DNA from: Leptospira tipperaryensis
GTDB lineage: Bacteria; Spirochaetota; Leptospiria; Leptospirales; Leptospiraceae
Reading direction: 5' to 3'
NCBI RefSeq assembly: GCF_001729245.1
Contig: NZ_CP015218.1
Coordinates: forward strand, 62,001 to 126,000
DNA: 64,000 bases
Made by a program: the position numbers and the translations under genes. The notes beneath the pieces were generated by a model, which did no database searches, had not been told where the DNA came from, and was given only the letters and a program-made list of their open reading frames with translations. Positions 20,950 to 29,000 of this stretch are shown here, piece after piece (the first letter of the stretch is position 1; each line of letters begins with the position of its first letter).

Positions 20950-22785
20950 ATGGATTTTGAATTGTATAATACCTTTTTTGAAGAGACTCCGGATGCCGTT
21001 ATAGTTACAGATAAGGCTGGATTTATAGTATTTTGGAATAAGGCTGCTGAACAGATCTTTGGGTTTCATCGGGATGAGGTATTGGAAAAAAGATTAGCCG
21101 ACTTGCTGACTTCTCCGGATCGCCTTAAGGAAGAAGAATTAATTCAGGAAAGAGTGCTCCGTGACGGTCTTGTCGTTTATGAATCTGTCAGAAGAAAAAA
21201 AGACGGATCCTTAGTGCATGTGAGTGTTTCGACCAAAGCCATATACGATAAAGAGAATAAATTTAAGTATTTTCTTTCAACAAAGAAGGACGTAACGGCT
21301 CTAAAAGTATTAAGAGACGTTAAATTAGTAGAATCTAAATTTAGAGACCTCCTTGAGTCAACGCCGGATGCCATCGTAATGGTGAATATTACGGGTAAGA
21401 TTATTTTGATTAACTCGATGGCTGAGAAAACTTTTCGGTATCGGCGCGAAGAGCTCATTGGTCAATCCATTGAAATCTTACTCCCTCAACGTTTCCAATC
21501 GGATCATCTGAAACATCGTTCCCAATTCTTTATTCAACCTCGATCGAGGACAATGGGTGCCGGACTGGAATTATACGGGATTAGAAAGACTGGCGAGGAG
21601 TTCCCCGTTGAAATTAGTTTAAGCCCGATCGAGACTGAGGAAGGTACGATGGTGATGAGTGCGGTTCGCGATATTACCGATCGGAAAAAAGCGGAACAGA
21701 AGTTTAAAGATTTATTAGAGTCTGCTCCGGACGCGATGGTCATTGTCAATCGAGAAGGGAATATCGTTTTAGTAAATTCTCAAACGTTGAATCTATTCGG
21801 TTGGGATCGTGATCAGTTATTAGGACAGAAAATTGAGATTCTTGTTCCATTGAGATATAAGGAAATACATCCGAAACATCGAGATCAATTTTTTGAAAAT
21901 CCAAAGGTCCGTTCTATGGGCGCCGGTTTGGAGTTACATGGTTTAAGAAAAGATGGTTCAGAATTCCCCGTTGAAATTAGTTTAAGCCCTTTAGAAACAG
22001 AAGAAGGATTGTTTATATCGAGCACGATAAGAGACGTCACAAATCGCAAGATATTCGAGCAAAAATTACAAGATGCAAATCGTCTGCGAAGTCAATTTCT
22101 TGCTAGTATGTCGCATGAATTGCGCACGCCTTTAAACGGTATTATCGGATTTTCGGAGTTCCTTTTAGACGAGAAACCGGGAAGCCTCAACGATCGGCAA
22201 AAAGAATATTTATCCGATATTCTTGATAGCGGCCAACATTTGCTAAATCTCATTAATGACATTTTGGATCTTTCAAAGGTCGAATCGGGAAAAATGGAAC
22301 TGCTTATAGAATCGTTCCCCGTTAAGAAAGTTGTAGATGAGGTTCTTTCGGTAATTGATACGTTCGCCAAGAATAAAAAGATTCAGTTAAACTTAACTCT
22401 CGAATCCGACATTCACGATGTCTCACTGGATCGAAAAAGATTCAAACAGATACTATTTAACTTACTTTCAAATGCGGTTAAATTCACCGATGAGCAGGGG
22501 AAGGTGGACGTTATTCTAAATCAAATTGACGGTAAGTATTTAGATCTTCAAGTAAATGATACTGGTATTGGAATCAAATCGGACGACATCGGAAAACTCT
22601 TTCGTGAATTCGAGCAACTAAATACCGGTTCGAGTCGTCAGTATCAGGGCACTGGATTAGGTTTGGCGCTTACAAAACGATTCGTAGAACTTATGGGCGG
22701 CAAAATTAAAGTAGAAAGTAAAATGGGAGTAGGATCCAAATTTTACGTTAGACTACCTACACAATTTATAGGCGAATCTCAATGA
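20950..22785 (+). CDS. Sensor histidine kinase with three PAS domains
   Basis: 611 residues, no membrane segment, so a cytoplasmic sensor. PAS domains lie at about 5-120, 130-250 and 250-370. PAS 2 and PAS 3 are close copies: a 26-base stretch coding for FPVEISLSP is identical at 21601 and 21964, exactly 121 codons apart. The HisKA box is FLASMSHELRTPLN near 385-398; N (LLSNAVKF), G1 (DTGIGI) and G2 (GTGLGLAL) boxes follow. No receiver of its own; the next gene, overlapping by four bases, is a stand-alone receiver that can take the phosphate. Confidence 0.93.
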   Translation: MDFELYNTFFEETPDAVIVTDKAGFIVFWNKAAEQIFGFHRDEVLEKRLADLLTSPDRLKEEELIQERVLRDGLVVYESVRRKKDGSLVHVSVSTKAIYDKENKFKYFLSTKKDVTALKVLRDVKLVESKFRDLLESTPDAIVMVNITGKIILINSMAEKTFRYRREELIGQSIEILLPQRFQSDHLKHRSQFFIQPRSRTMGAGLELYGIRKTGEEFPVEISLSPIETEEGTMVMSAVRDITDRKKAEQKFKDLLESAPDAMVIVNREGNIVLVNSQTLNLFGWDRDQLLGQKIEILVPLRYKEIHPKHRDQFFENPKVRSMGAGLELHGLRKDGSEFPVEISLSPLETEEGLFISSTIRDVTNRKIFEQKLQDANRLRSQFLASMSHELRTPLNGIIGFSEFLLDEKPGSLNDRQKEYLSDILDSGQHLLNLINDILDLSKVESGKMELLIESFPVKKVVDEVLSVIDTFAKNKKIQLNLTLESDIHDVSLDRKRFKQILFNLLSNAVKFTDEQGKVDVILNQIDGKYLDLQVNDTGIGIKSDDIGKLFREFEQLNTGSSRQYQGTGLGLALTKRFVELMGGKIKVESKMGVGSKFYVRLPTQFIGESQ

Positions 22786-23150
22786 AAAATAAGATACTCG
22801 TTGTCGACGATAACCTCATAAATATAAAACTTATATCTAATGTATTGGAGGCTGCTGGATTTGAAGTTCACAAAGCCAATTCGGCGGAAGCTGCTATAAC
22901 CGAGCTTGGCGTATCGCTTCCCGATTTGATTTTAATGGATATAGAACTTCCCGGAATGGACGGCCTGACTCTTACGAAATTATTAAAGTCAAAAGATCAG
23001 ACAAAATCGATTCCAATCGTAGCTCTCACTTCTTACGCGATGGTTGGGGACGATAAAAAAGCCTATGAGGCCGGATGCGAAGGATATATAACAAAGCCGA
23101 TTGATACTCGCAAGTTTCCAGGATTGATTACAAAATTTCTAACGGATTAA
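22782..23150 (+). CDS. Single-domain response regulator (CheY/DivK type)
   Basis: 122 residues forming one receiver: VVDDN acidic pair, phospho-acceptor Asp in LMDIELPGMDG, Thr in ALTSYAM and Lys in ITKPID. No output domain. Starts in an ATGA overlap with the PAS kinase gene, so it is produced along with it and is its likely phosphotransfer target. Confidence 0.92.
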   Translation: MKNKILVVDDNLINIKLISNVLEAAGFEVHKANSAEAAITELGVSLPDLILMDIELPGMDGLTLTKLLKSKDQTKSIPIVALTSYAMVGDDKKAYEAGCEGYITKPIDTRKFPGLITKFLTD

Positions 23151-23154
23151 TGGA

Positions 23155-23565
23155 ATGCCGACAAATGCTTCGATTACCGCCTCTCCTTGTTCCATGAGAA
23201 TTTTGATTGTGGAGGACAATCCCATTGAGATGAAATTGGTAAAGAGCGTCTTAGAACATGAAGGTTCTCAGATTCTCGGTTTAGAGAATGGTAAGGACGT
23301 TTTAGCGTTGCTTGAAAAATTTCAGCCCGATCTTATTTTAATAGATCTTTGCCTTCCTGAAATGGATGGAATCACGATCGCACAATTTTTAAAAAGAAAT
23401 CAGCTTGTTATGAGAGTTCCGATCGTTGCGTTAACTTCTTATCCGGAACTTTACACTCGGGAAAAAGCGATTCAAGCAGGTTGTGACGCTTATTTTGTAA
23501 AGCCTTTTGATACCAGAAAATTATATAGTCAGCTGAGAAACATTACAATGAGTAATGAGTCCTAA
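23155..23565 (+). CDS. Single-domain response regulator
   Basis: 136 residues. A 13-residue leader precedes a canonical receiver (IVEDN, phospho-acceptor in LIDLCLPEMDG, Thr in ALTSYPE, Lys in FVKPFDTRK). ATG 23194 is an alternative start that would remove the leader, but neither has a strong ribosome site. Four bases separate it from the preceding regulator, so it belongs to the same operon. Sequence similarity to its neighbour (ALTSY, TRK endings) suggests a tandem duplication. Confidence 0.88.
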   Translation: MPTNASITASPCSMRILIVEDNPIEMKLVKSVLEHEGSQILGLENGKDVLALLEKFQPDLILIDLCLPEMDGITIAQFLKRNQLVMRVPIVALTSYPELYTREKAIQAGCDAYFVKPFDTRKLYSQLRNITMSNES

Positions 23566-23570
23566 AAGAG

Positions 23571-25631
23571 ATGAAACTGAACTTCATTGAAAACATATTA
23601 ATCGTAGACGATATACTCTCCAATTTAAAATTACTTCGAGTATATTTGGAAGCTGAAGGATATAACGTTTTCCAAGCCTTGGACGGAGCGGAGGGATTAA
23701 GAATATTAGATGAACGTAAAATCGATGCAATCGTTTCCGATATCTTGATGCCAAATATGGACGGTTATGAATTCTGTTCGAAAATTAGAACGCATGAAAA
23801 CTATAATTCGATAGTATTTATCTTCTACACCGCTACGTATACATCGGCAAGTGAGGAACAATTTGCAATGAAGCTCGGCGCGGACGCATTCTTTCGAAAA
23901 CCTTCCGATCTAAGTAAATTAATCCGAACGATCCAATCCATAAGCCAAAATTTTGAAGAACGAAGTCCTCCCGCGCTCACTCAGTCAACCGAGTCTATTC
24001 TTCGTGAATACAGTCATAGTTTAGTCGCGAAGTTGGAAGAGCAAAACGCAAAATTAACCGAACAAAACGATCTCTTAATACATGAAGTTGCTGAAAGGAA
24101 AAAGGCCGAAGAAGAAAGTAAGCGGCAGTCGACTTACTTCCGGTTGTTATTCGAGTTATCTCCTATAGGGATCGTAATGCTCGACAAAGACAATCTGGTC
24201 TTGGCAACCAATCAGATGTTCTTAGAAATATTTCAGTTCTCAGCCAATGAACTGATCGGAAATAACCTAGACGATTTTATTATCCCTCCGAATAAGATTA
24301 CGGAGTCTGAGACTTTGCTGAAGGCGGCTGCGTTAGGAGTTACGGATCCTACCACAATTGTCAGGAAGAAAAAAGACGAAAGTTTAGTGGATATCCAGCT
24401 TCAGATGTATCCGTTTGTGATGGACGGAGAAGTCATCGCTATTTGCGGAATTTACTTAGATCAAACAAAACAAAGATCTCTTGAAAAGCAGCTACGGCAA
24501 TCGCAGAAGTTGGAAAGCCTGGGAACTCTTGCGAGCAGCATTGCTCATGATTTTAATAATATTCTTAGTATAATTATGGGACACGCAAACCTTATGGAAT
24601 TAAGGAAGTCCGACGAAAGTAAATTGGTAAATAGTATCAATGTCATCAAGAATGCAACCGATCGCGGGGCCTCCATCGTAAAACAATTACTTACGTTTGC
24701 AAGAAAGGCTGACACTAGTTATAAGTCGATTTTGATAAACGATGTCGTCAATGAAATAGGCAGCTTTCTTCATGACACGCTCCCTAAAACGATCATCTTA
24801 AAAATAAGTCTCACTTCGAATATTCCTATTATTTCCGCAGATGCAAGTCAGGTTCATCAATTGCTCTTAAATCTTTGCATCAATGCCAGAGATTCAATGA
24901 CTGAGCAAGGTGTGTTGACGATTTCAACGCAGGAGGTGGAAAAGGAAATTGTTGAGCAAAAGTTTCCAAAGGCAAGTGCAAAATCCTATATCCGAGTCAG
25001 GGTAAGCGACACGGGAACCGGTATGACCGAAGAAACTATGCAGAAAGTTTTTGAACCGTTTTTCACAACCAAAGAATCGGGCAAAGGAACTGGATTAGGA
25101 CTTTCGGTAGTTTACGGAATTGTAAAGAATCATTACGGCTTCATTGATATCCGGAGTAAGGTTGGAATTGGAACTACGTTTACGATCTATTTTCCGGTTC
25201 AAGAATTTAGATCGATTCAGAAAGAAGATCTTAAAGATCAGATAGGCGATTTTCGTACAAAAAGAATCGGTTCCATATTATTGGTAGAGGATGAGGAGTT
25301 TATTCGTGAATTTAGCGAAGAGTTTCTTTCGGGATTCGGTTATGAAGTAATTACAGCCGAGAACGGTAAGGACGGGTTGGAGAAGTTTGAAAAACATCAA
25401 AATGAGTTATCGTTAGTTATATCCGATTTGGATATCCCGAAAATTAGCGGAAAGGATCTTTGTTTAAAAATTCTTACTTTAAAACCTGAAATGAAGATTC
25501 TTATCACGAGCGGGTATATTGAAAAAGAAGTCAAAAAGACTCTTCAAAATAAGCAAAAGGGAACTATATTTATTCAAAAACCGTATTTGCCTTTTGAACT
25601 ATTAAATGCGATCAACGAATTGTTTCAATGA
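23571..25631 (+). CDS. Hybrid histidine kinase: REC-PAS-HisKA-HATPase-REC
   Basis: 686 residues, cytoplasmic. An N-terminal receiver (IVDDI, phospho-acceptor in VSDILMPNMDG) spans about 5-125, a coiled coil about 140-185, and a PAS domain about 190-305. The phospho-acceptor box LASSIAHDFNNILS (about 320-333) is of the NtrB-like HDFNN class, followed by N (LLNLCINARDS), G1 (DTGTGM) and G2 (GKGTGLGLSV) boxes. A C-terminal receiver (LLVEDEE, VISDLDIP, phospho-acceptor near residue 623) ends the protein. Last intact gene of the operon that starts at 20950; the two receivers suggest a phosphorelay hub. Confidence 0.92.
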   Translation: MKLNFIENILIVDDILSNLKLLRVYLEAEGYNVFQALDGAEGLRILDERKIDAIVSDILMPNMDGYEFCSKIRTHENYNSIVFIFYTATYTSASEEQFAMKLGADAFFRKPSDLSKLIRTIQSISQNFEERSPPALTQSTESILREYSHSLVAKLEEQNAKLTEQNDLLIHEVAERKKAEEESKRQSTYFRLLFELSPIGIVMLDKDNLVLATNQMFLEIFQFSANELIGNNLDDFIIPPNKITESETLLKAAALGVTDPTTIVRKKKDESLVDIQLQMYPFVMDGEVIAICGIYLDQTKQRSLEKQLRQSQKLESLGTLASSIAHDFNNILSIIMGHANLMELRKSDESKLVNSINVIKNATDRGASIVKQLLTFARKADTSYKSILINDVVNEIGSFLHDTLPKTIILKISLTSNIPIISADASQVHQLLLNLCINARDSMTEQGVLTISTQEVEKEIVEQKFPKASAKSYIRVRVSDTGTGMTEETMQKVFEPFFTTKESGKGTGLGLSVVYGIVKNHYGFIDIRSKVGIGTTFTIYFPVQEFRSIQKEDLKDQIGDFRTKRIGSILLVEDEEFIREFSEEFLSGFGYEVITAENGKDGLEKFEKHQNELSLVISDLDIPKISGKDLCLKILTLKPEMKILITSGYIEKEVKKTLQNKQKGTIFIQKPYLPFELLNAINELFQ

Positions 25632-25859
25632 ATGAGCGCAACGACGCAAGATAAGATCCTCTACATTTGGATATTCTCCAAATCAATGTCTATTGCAAGA
25701 TGCTACGTATATTTCCGTCGAATTCCTACTAACAAAAATCATTTTCATATACGTCGACAAAAGTCACTTCGAAGCAGGATGTTCAATGAACGCATTCTTA
25801 AACCTCAATTGAGATGTTCCAGTCACTCAGTCGAATCCGAGAAAAAGAATAGTTCTTAA
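25632..25859 (+). pseudogene. Possible degenerate receiver-domain remnant
   Basis: A 75-codon frame starts directly after the hybrid kinase stop but has no recognisable content. In the next register (about 25636-25812) the translation ends in SHFEAGCSMNAFLNLN, which recalls the C-terminal half of a receiver (EAGCDAYLTKP), lacking the Lys. This may be a decayed response regulator gene of the operon. The similarity is short and could be accidental. Confidence 0.25.
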
Positions 25860-26052
25860 TTTTTTATCTTTCATTGATTCTGAAATTACACCATTGACAT
25901 ATTTTCTCGCGGAAAGTATCGAATGGAAATAGAACTGCCTTCGTTTCATAAGCTTTCTAAGTCGCAATTTCTCATTCGTATGATTGCATACTAATGCTCC
26001 GTCAACTCAATTGATCGTAAGGAAATAAATTCTTGAAGTAGAAGGTGATCCG

Positions 26053-27375
26053 ATGATACACTTAGAAAATGTTCACTCCAACTCAAGCCTACTCGGCTCA
26101 CTCGTTCCGGAACATATAGCTTTAAAAAATACTGTTCTTATTTTAGAAGATGATGATGACATCAGAGACTTGATGCTTCAGATTTGTGAAATCTTCGGGA
26201 TATCTGCGGAAGGATACTCTGAAGGTTTACAAGCGATAGAAGCCGCAAAGAATAATAAATATTCCGCTTTTATTGTGGATCTTGAAATGCCTTCGATCAA
26301 AGGCCAAGACTTTATAAAGGAAATCAAGAACCTTTTAGGGGATCCGATCGTTCTTGTACAAACGGGTAATAGTCTTCCGGAAACGATTGTCGAAGTAATG
26401 AAACTCGGCGTTTTGGACTATTTGATAAAACCATTGAACATTCAGGTTTTTATACAATCCATGAAACGGGTTTCCGAACTGGAGCAAAAGAGAGAAGCAG
26501 AGAATAAATTTCAGGAAGAAAGCGAATCCAGGCTTCGGGCGCAATTGGATTGGATATTGTATAAACAATCTTGGACGTCCGATTTGGAAAAAACGATCGA
26601 TATCAGCAAAGTAACGTTGAATAATATCAAGCAAACTTTCTTAAGTGGGAGCGGGTTTGGAGCAATCGTAAGTCTCATTAAAATTTTGGAAACCTCGGCT
26701 CGTTTCGAGGGAGACGATTGTATTTTGCCTAAGGAGATAGCCGATCTTCTTTTTCAAAATAATGATTCCGTTCAAGATACTTTAAAAAGTTTGGAAAAAA
26801 GTATGGAGATCCTCAACCGAGATATCCCGAAGGCAAAGGAGTCGATGCCTCTTTCCGATTTTTATGAGTTGATTCAGAAAATAGTAGAGAATGCAAATTC
26901 AAAGATGAATGATTTTTTAATCGATAAGTCTCTTGAAATCTCATATCATCATAGTCTTCAAGCGGATTCGGCGGAAATTCAAATCGATATCAATTCATTC
27001 CAATTGATATTGGAGGAATTGATCGTAAACGCAGCCAAGTATTCGGGGAAAAATGCAAAAATCCTAATGTACGATAAAATTCAAAATGGAATGTTGAATT
27101 TTTTTGTTAAAAACGAATTCGATCCGAAATGTGTTCCCGGAATTCCAAAAGAAAAGGAACATTTGGTCAAACAGCCTTTCTATCGATTGACCGGTTTTGT
27201 TTATGAAAATCTTCCGTTGGAAACGTTCTTTTCAGGACTCGGACTAACGATCGTTGATTTTGTCGCTCGGAAGCATTCGGGTACATTTCAAATATCGAAT
27301 ATTATGGATCATTCAGTTTCCGACATCCCGGTGGAAACTGTGCTCGCTTCTCTATCGTTACCTTTGTCTTTTTAG
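26053..27375 (+). CDS. Receiver domain fused to an atypical HATPase (kinase-like) module
   Basis: 440 residues, ATG 26053 preceded by GAAGGTG. The receiver (about 25-150) has the acidic cluster LEDDDD, Asp in IVDLEMPS and Lys in LIKPLN. A helical region follows with no recognisable H-box, then an ATP-domain-like part (about 270-430) with an N-box (ILEELIVNAAKYSG) and a G2-like box (GLGLTIVDFV). The G1 motif DxGxG is replaced by NEFDPKC. It may be a pseudokinase, a phosphatase or a His-domain-dependent signal transducer. It stands alone, 193 bp after the receiver remnant and convergent with the Crp/Fnr gene. Confidence 0.8.
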   Translation: MIHLENVHSNSSLLGSLVPEHIALKNTVLILEDDDDIRDLMLQICEIFGISAEGYSEGLQAIEAAKNNKYSAFIVDLEMPSIKGQDFIKEIKNLLGDPIVLVQTGNSLPETIVEVMKLGVLDYLIKPLNIQVFIQSMKRVSELEQKREAENKFQEESESRLRAQLDWILYKQSWTSDLEKTIDISKVTLNNIKQTFLSGSGFGAIVSLIKILETSARFEGDDCILPKEIADLLFQNNDSVQDTLKSLEKSMEILNRDIPKAKESMPLSDFYELIQKIVENANSKMNDFLIDKSLEISYHHSLQADSAEIQIDINSFQLILEELIVNAAKYSGKNAKILMYDKIQNGMLNFFVKNEFDPKCVPGIPKEKEHLVKQPFYRLTGFVYENLPLETFFSGLGLTIVDFVARKHSGTFQISNIMDHSVSDIPVETVLASLSLPLSF

Positions 27376-27382
27376 AATTAGG

Positions 27383-28114
27383 TTACGCGTTTTTTTGAGC
27401 GAATCGTTTGTCGTTACGAAAAAATTTCGGGTCGGATGACTGATTGTTCGCCGAGGGCACGACTTGGGGGAGTATATGGTATGTATTATCACATTCTTCA
27501 ATTGCCGATTCTTCCAGAAGGATTCGAAAGGCTCTGCTGATAGACTCGGGTGTTGTCCCGAGTAGGGAGGCTAATTGCTGTTTGGTGATCGGCAAAGATA
27601 TAAATTCGTCGGTAGCCCCGGATTCTTTTAGAAAAATGAGAATCCTTTCCTTTACCGAATATAACTGATTCTCCAATACTTTACTTCGAAAGTAACTAAC
27701 GTGTTCGATAGAAAGCGCTGAAAAAAGAAAAAGCGCCTCCACATTCTTAAATAGAAAAGATTTGAACTCCCTTTTTGGAAAGTGATTCAATTCTCCTCCG
27801 TTTAAGGTCTCACAGAATAGAGGATAAACACAAGGCTCTTCGATTTGAAAGATGAGTTGTGTCGCTATGAATTCTCCGGGATAAAATATTTTTAATATGA
27901 TTTCTCTCCCATCGAGATCCAAAGAATACACTTTGAAAATTCCGGTGATTACTTCAAAAAAACCTAAATATGGATCCTTCGCGCTGTAGACTCGATCCTT
28001 CTTTTGATAAACCTTTCGGATCGCGAGCGAATCGATATCACATTGAAATTTCTTTTGAATCTCCGCCCAGTGTTTGTTTCGGATGGATTTAGGAATTGGT
28101 TTTGTTGTTCGCAT
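27383..28114 (-). CDS. Crp/Fnr-family transcriptional regulator, NnrR/DNR-like
   Basis: Start chosen at ATG 28114, preceded on the minus strand by AGGA; the upstream in-frame extension to 28195 overlaps the FNR box and is unlikely. 243 residues: a cyclic-nucleotide-type beta-barrel (about 30-130), a dimer helix, and a winged helix with the recognition motif TKQQLASLLGTTPESISRAF. No N-terminal Cys cluster for an Fe-S centre, so it is not an oxygen-sensing FNR proper. Divergent from norC with an FNR box between the two, the typical position of an NO-responsive nor activator. It may also regulate itself. Confidence 0.88.
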   Translation of the reverse strand: MRTTKPIPKSIRNKHWAEIQKKFQCDIDSLAIRKVYQKKDRVYSAKDPYLGFFEVITGIFKVYSLDLDGREIILKIFYPGEFIATQLIFQIEEPCVYPLFCETLNGGELNHFPKREFKSFLFKNVEALFLFSALSIEHVSYFRSKVLENQLYSVKERILIFLKESGATDEFISLPITKQQLASLLGTTPESISRAFRILLEESAIEECDNTYHILPQVVPSANNQSSDPKFFRNDKRFAQKNA

Positions 28115-28175
28115 TGTATTTCCTAAGTATTGGCCCTTGCTGTTTACTAGGTGAGTATAGTAAAATAGTCTAAAA

Positions 28176-28189
28176 TTGATATAGATCAA
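28176..28189. promoter_or_regulatory. FNR/DNR-type box in the norC-regulator intergenic region
   Basis: TTGATATAGATCAA, a perfect TTGAT-N4-ATCAA dyad, 93 bases upstream of the norC start and 61 bases upstream of the regulator start. The identical 14-mer occurs at 49594-49607. Confidence 0.88.
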
Positions 28190-28282
28190 GGACAAAATTT
28201 AAAATTCTGTTAATATTCCCGCCTGCAGATTTCTCAACAGAAATCTTAGAGATCTATCATACATTGGGAAAGGGAATGAAAC

Positions 28283-28969
28283 ATGCTCACTAAGTTCCAG
28301 GCAAAATTATTTTTTCTACTCGGAACCGCTTTGTTTTCCGTCGTATTTTTATTTCTCACTTTTGATTCTATGAGATACGTATATTCGCAAGATTCGAATA
28401 AAAATCTATCTCCAAGCGTTGTTCGAGGAAAAGAAATCTGGGAAAAAAATAATTGTATGGGATGTCATACGATTTTAGGCGAAGGGGCTTACTACGCTCC
28501 GGAACTCACCAAGGCCTATGAAAGACGAGGTCCCGAATGGCTTCGTGTATTCTTAAAAGATCCGGAAGCGATGTATCCGGGTGAAAGAAAGATGGTCAAA
28601 TATTCTTTTACGGAAGCGGAGATCGACGACGTAATCGCATTCTTAAAATGGAATGGAGAATTGGATCTAAAAGGCTTTCCTCCAAAACCTGATTTCAAAC
28701 AAGAAACAAAAACGGTCCATCTTGAGTCGGCGAAAATAGCTCCTCCTGAAAAATTCAAACAGATCTGTTCAGCTTGTCACGCAGTGGGTGGCTCGGGCGG
28801 TAACGTTGGTCCGGCCTTGGACGCGGTCGGTAATAAATACGACACCGCTTATCTGGAGAATTGGCTCAAAGACCCTCAGAAGATCAAACCGGGAACCGCG
28901 ATGCCGAAGTTACCTCTGAGTGAATTGGAAATCAAAGATCTTACAAAGTATTTATCTCAGTTAAGATAA
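28283..28969 (+). CDS. norC: Nitric oxide reductase subunit C with an additional C-terminal heme domain
   Basis: 228 residues, against about 150 for ordinary NorC. A membrane anchor (about 8-28) is followed by the NorC cytochrome domain with CMGCH at 58-62 and the family motif TILGEGAYYAPELT. A second class I cytochrome c domain follows with CSACH at 162-166 and a candidate Met ligand in GTAMPKL. NorC passes electrons to NorB in the cytoplasmic membrane, facing the periplasm. The extra heme could let the complex take electrons directly from a quinol-oxidising partner or a soluble donor; this is inference. First gene of norCBQD, preceded by an FNR box. Confidence 0.95.
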   Translation: MLTKFQAKLFFLLGTALFSVVFLFLTFDSMRYVYSQDSNKNLSPSVVRGKEIWEKNNCMGCHTILGEGAYYAPELTKAYERRGPEWLRVFLKDPEAMYPGERKMVKYSFTEAEIDDVIAFLKWNGELDLKGFPPKPDFKQETKTVHLESAKIAPPEKFKQICSACHAVGGSGGNVGPALDAVGNKYDTAYLENWLKDPQKIKPGTAMPKLPLSELEIKDLTKYLSQLR

Positions 28970-29000
28970 TCAACGAAAAGGATTCATAAGTGGAGCGATC

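Noticed and set aside
28115..28195. N-terminal extension of the first Crp/Fnr gene to 28195
   Set aside because: It would cover the FNR box; ATG 28114 has AGGA at proper distance and gives the usual length for the family.
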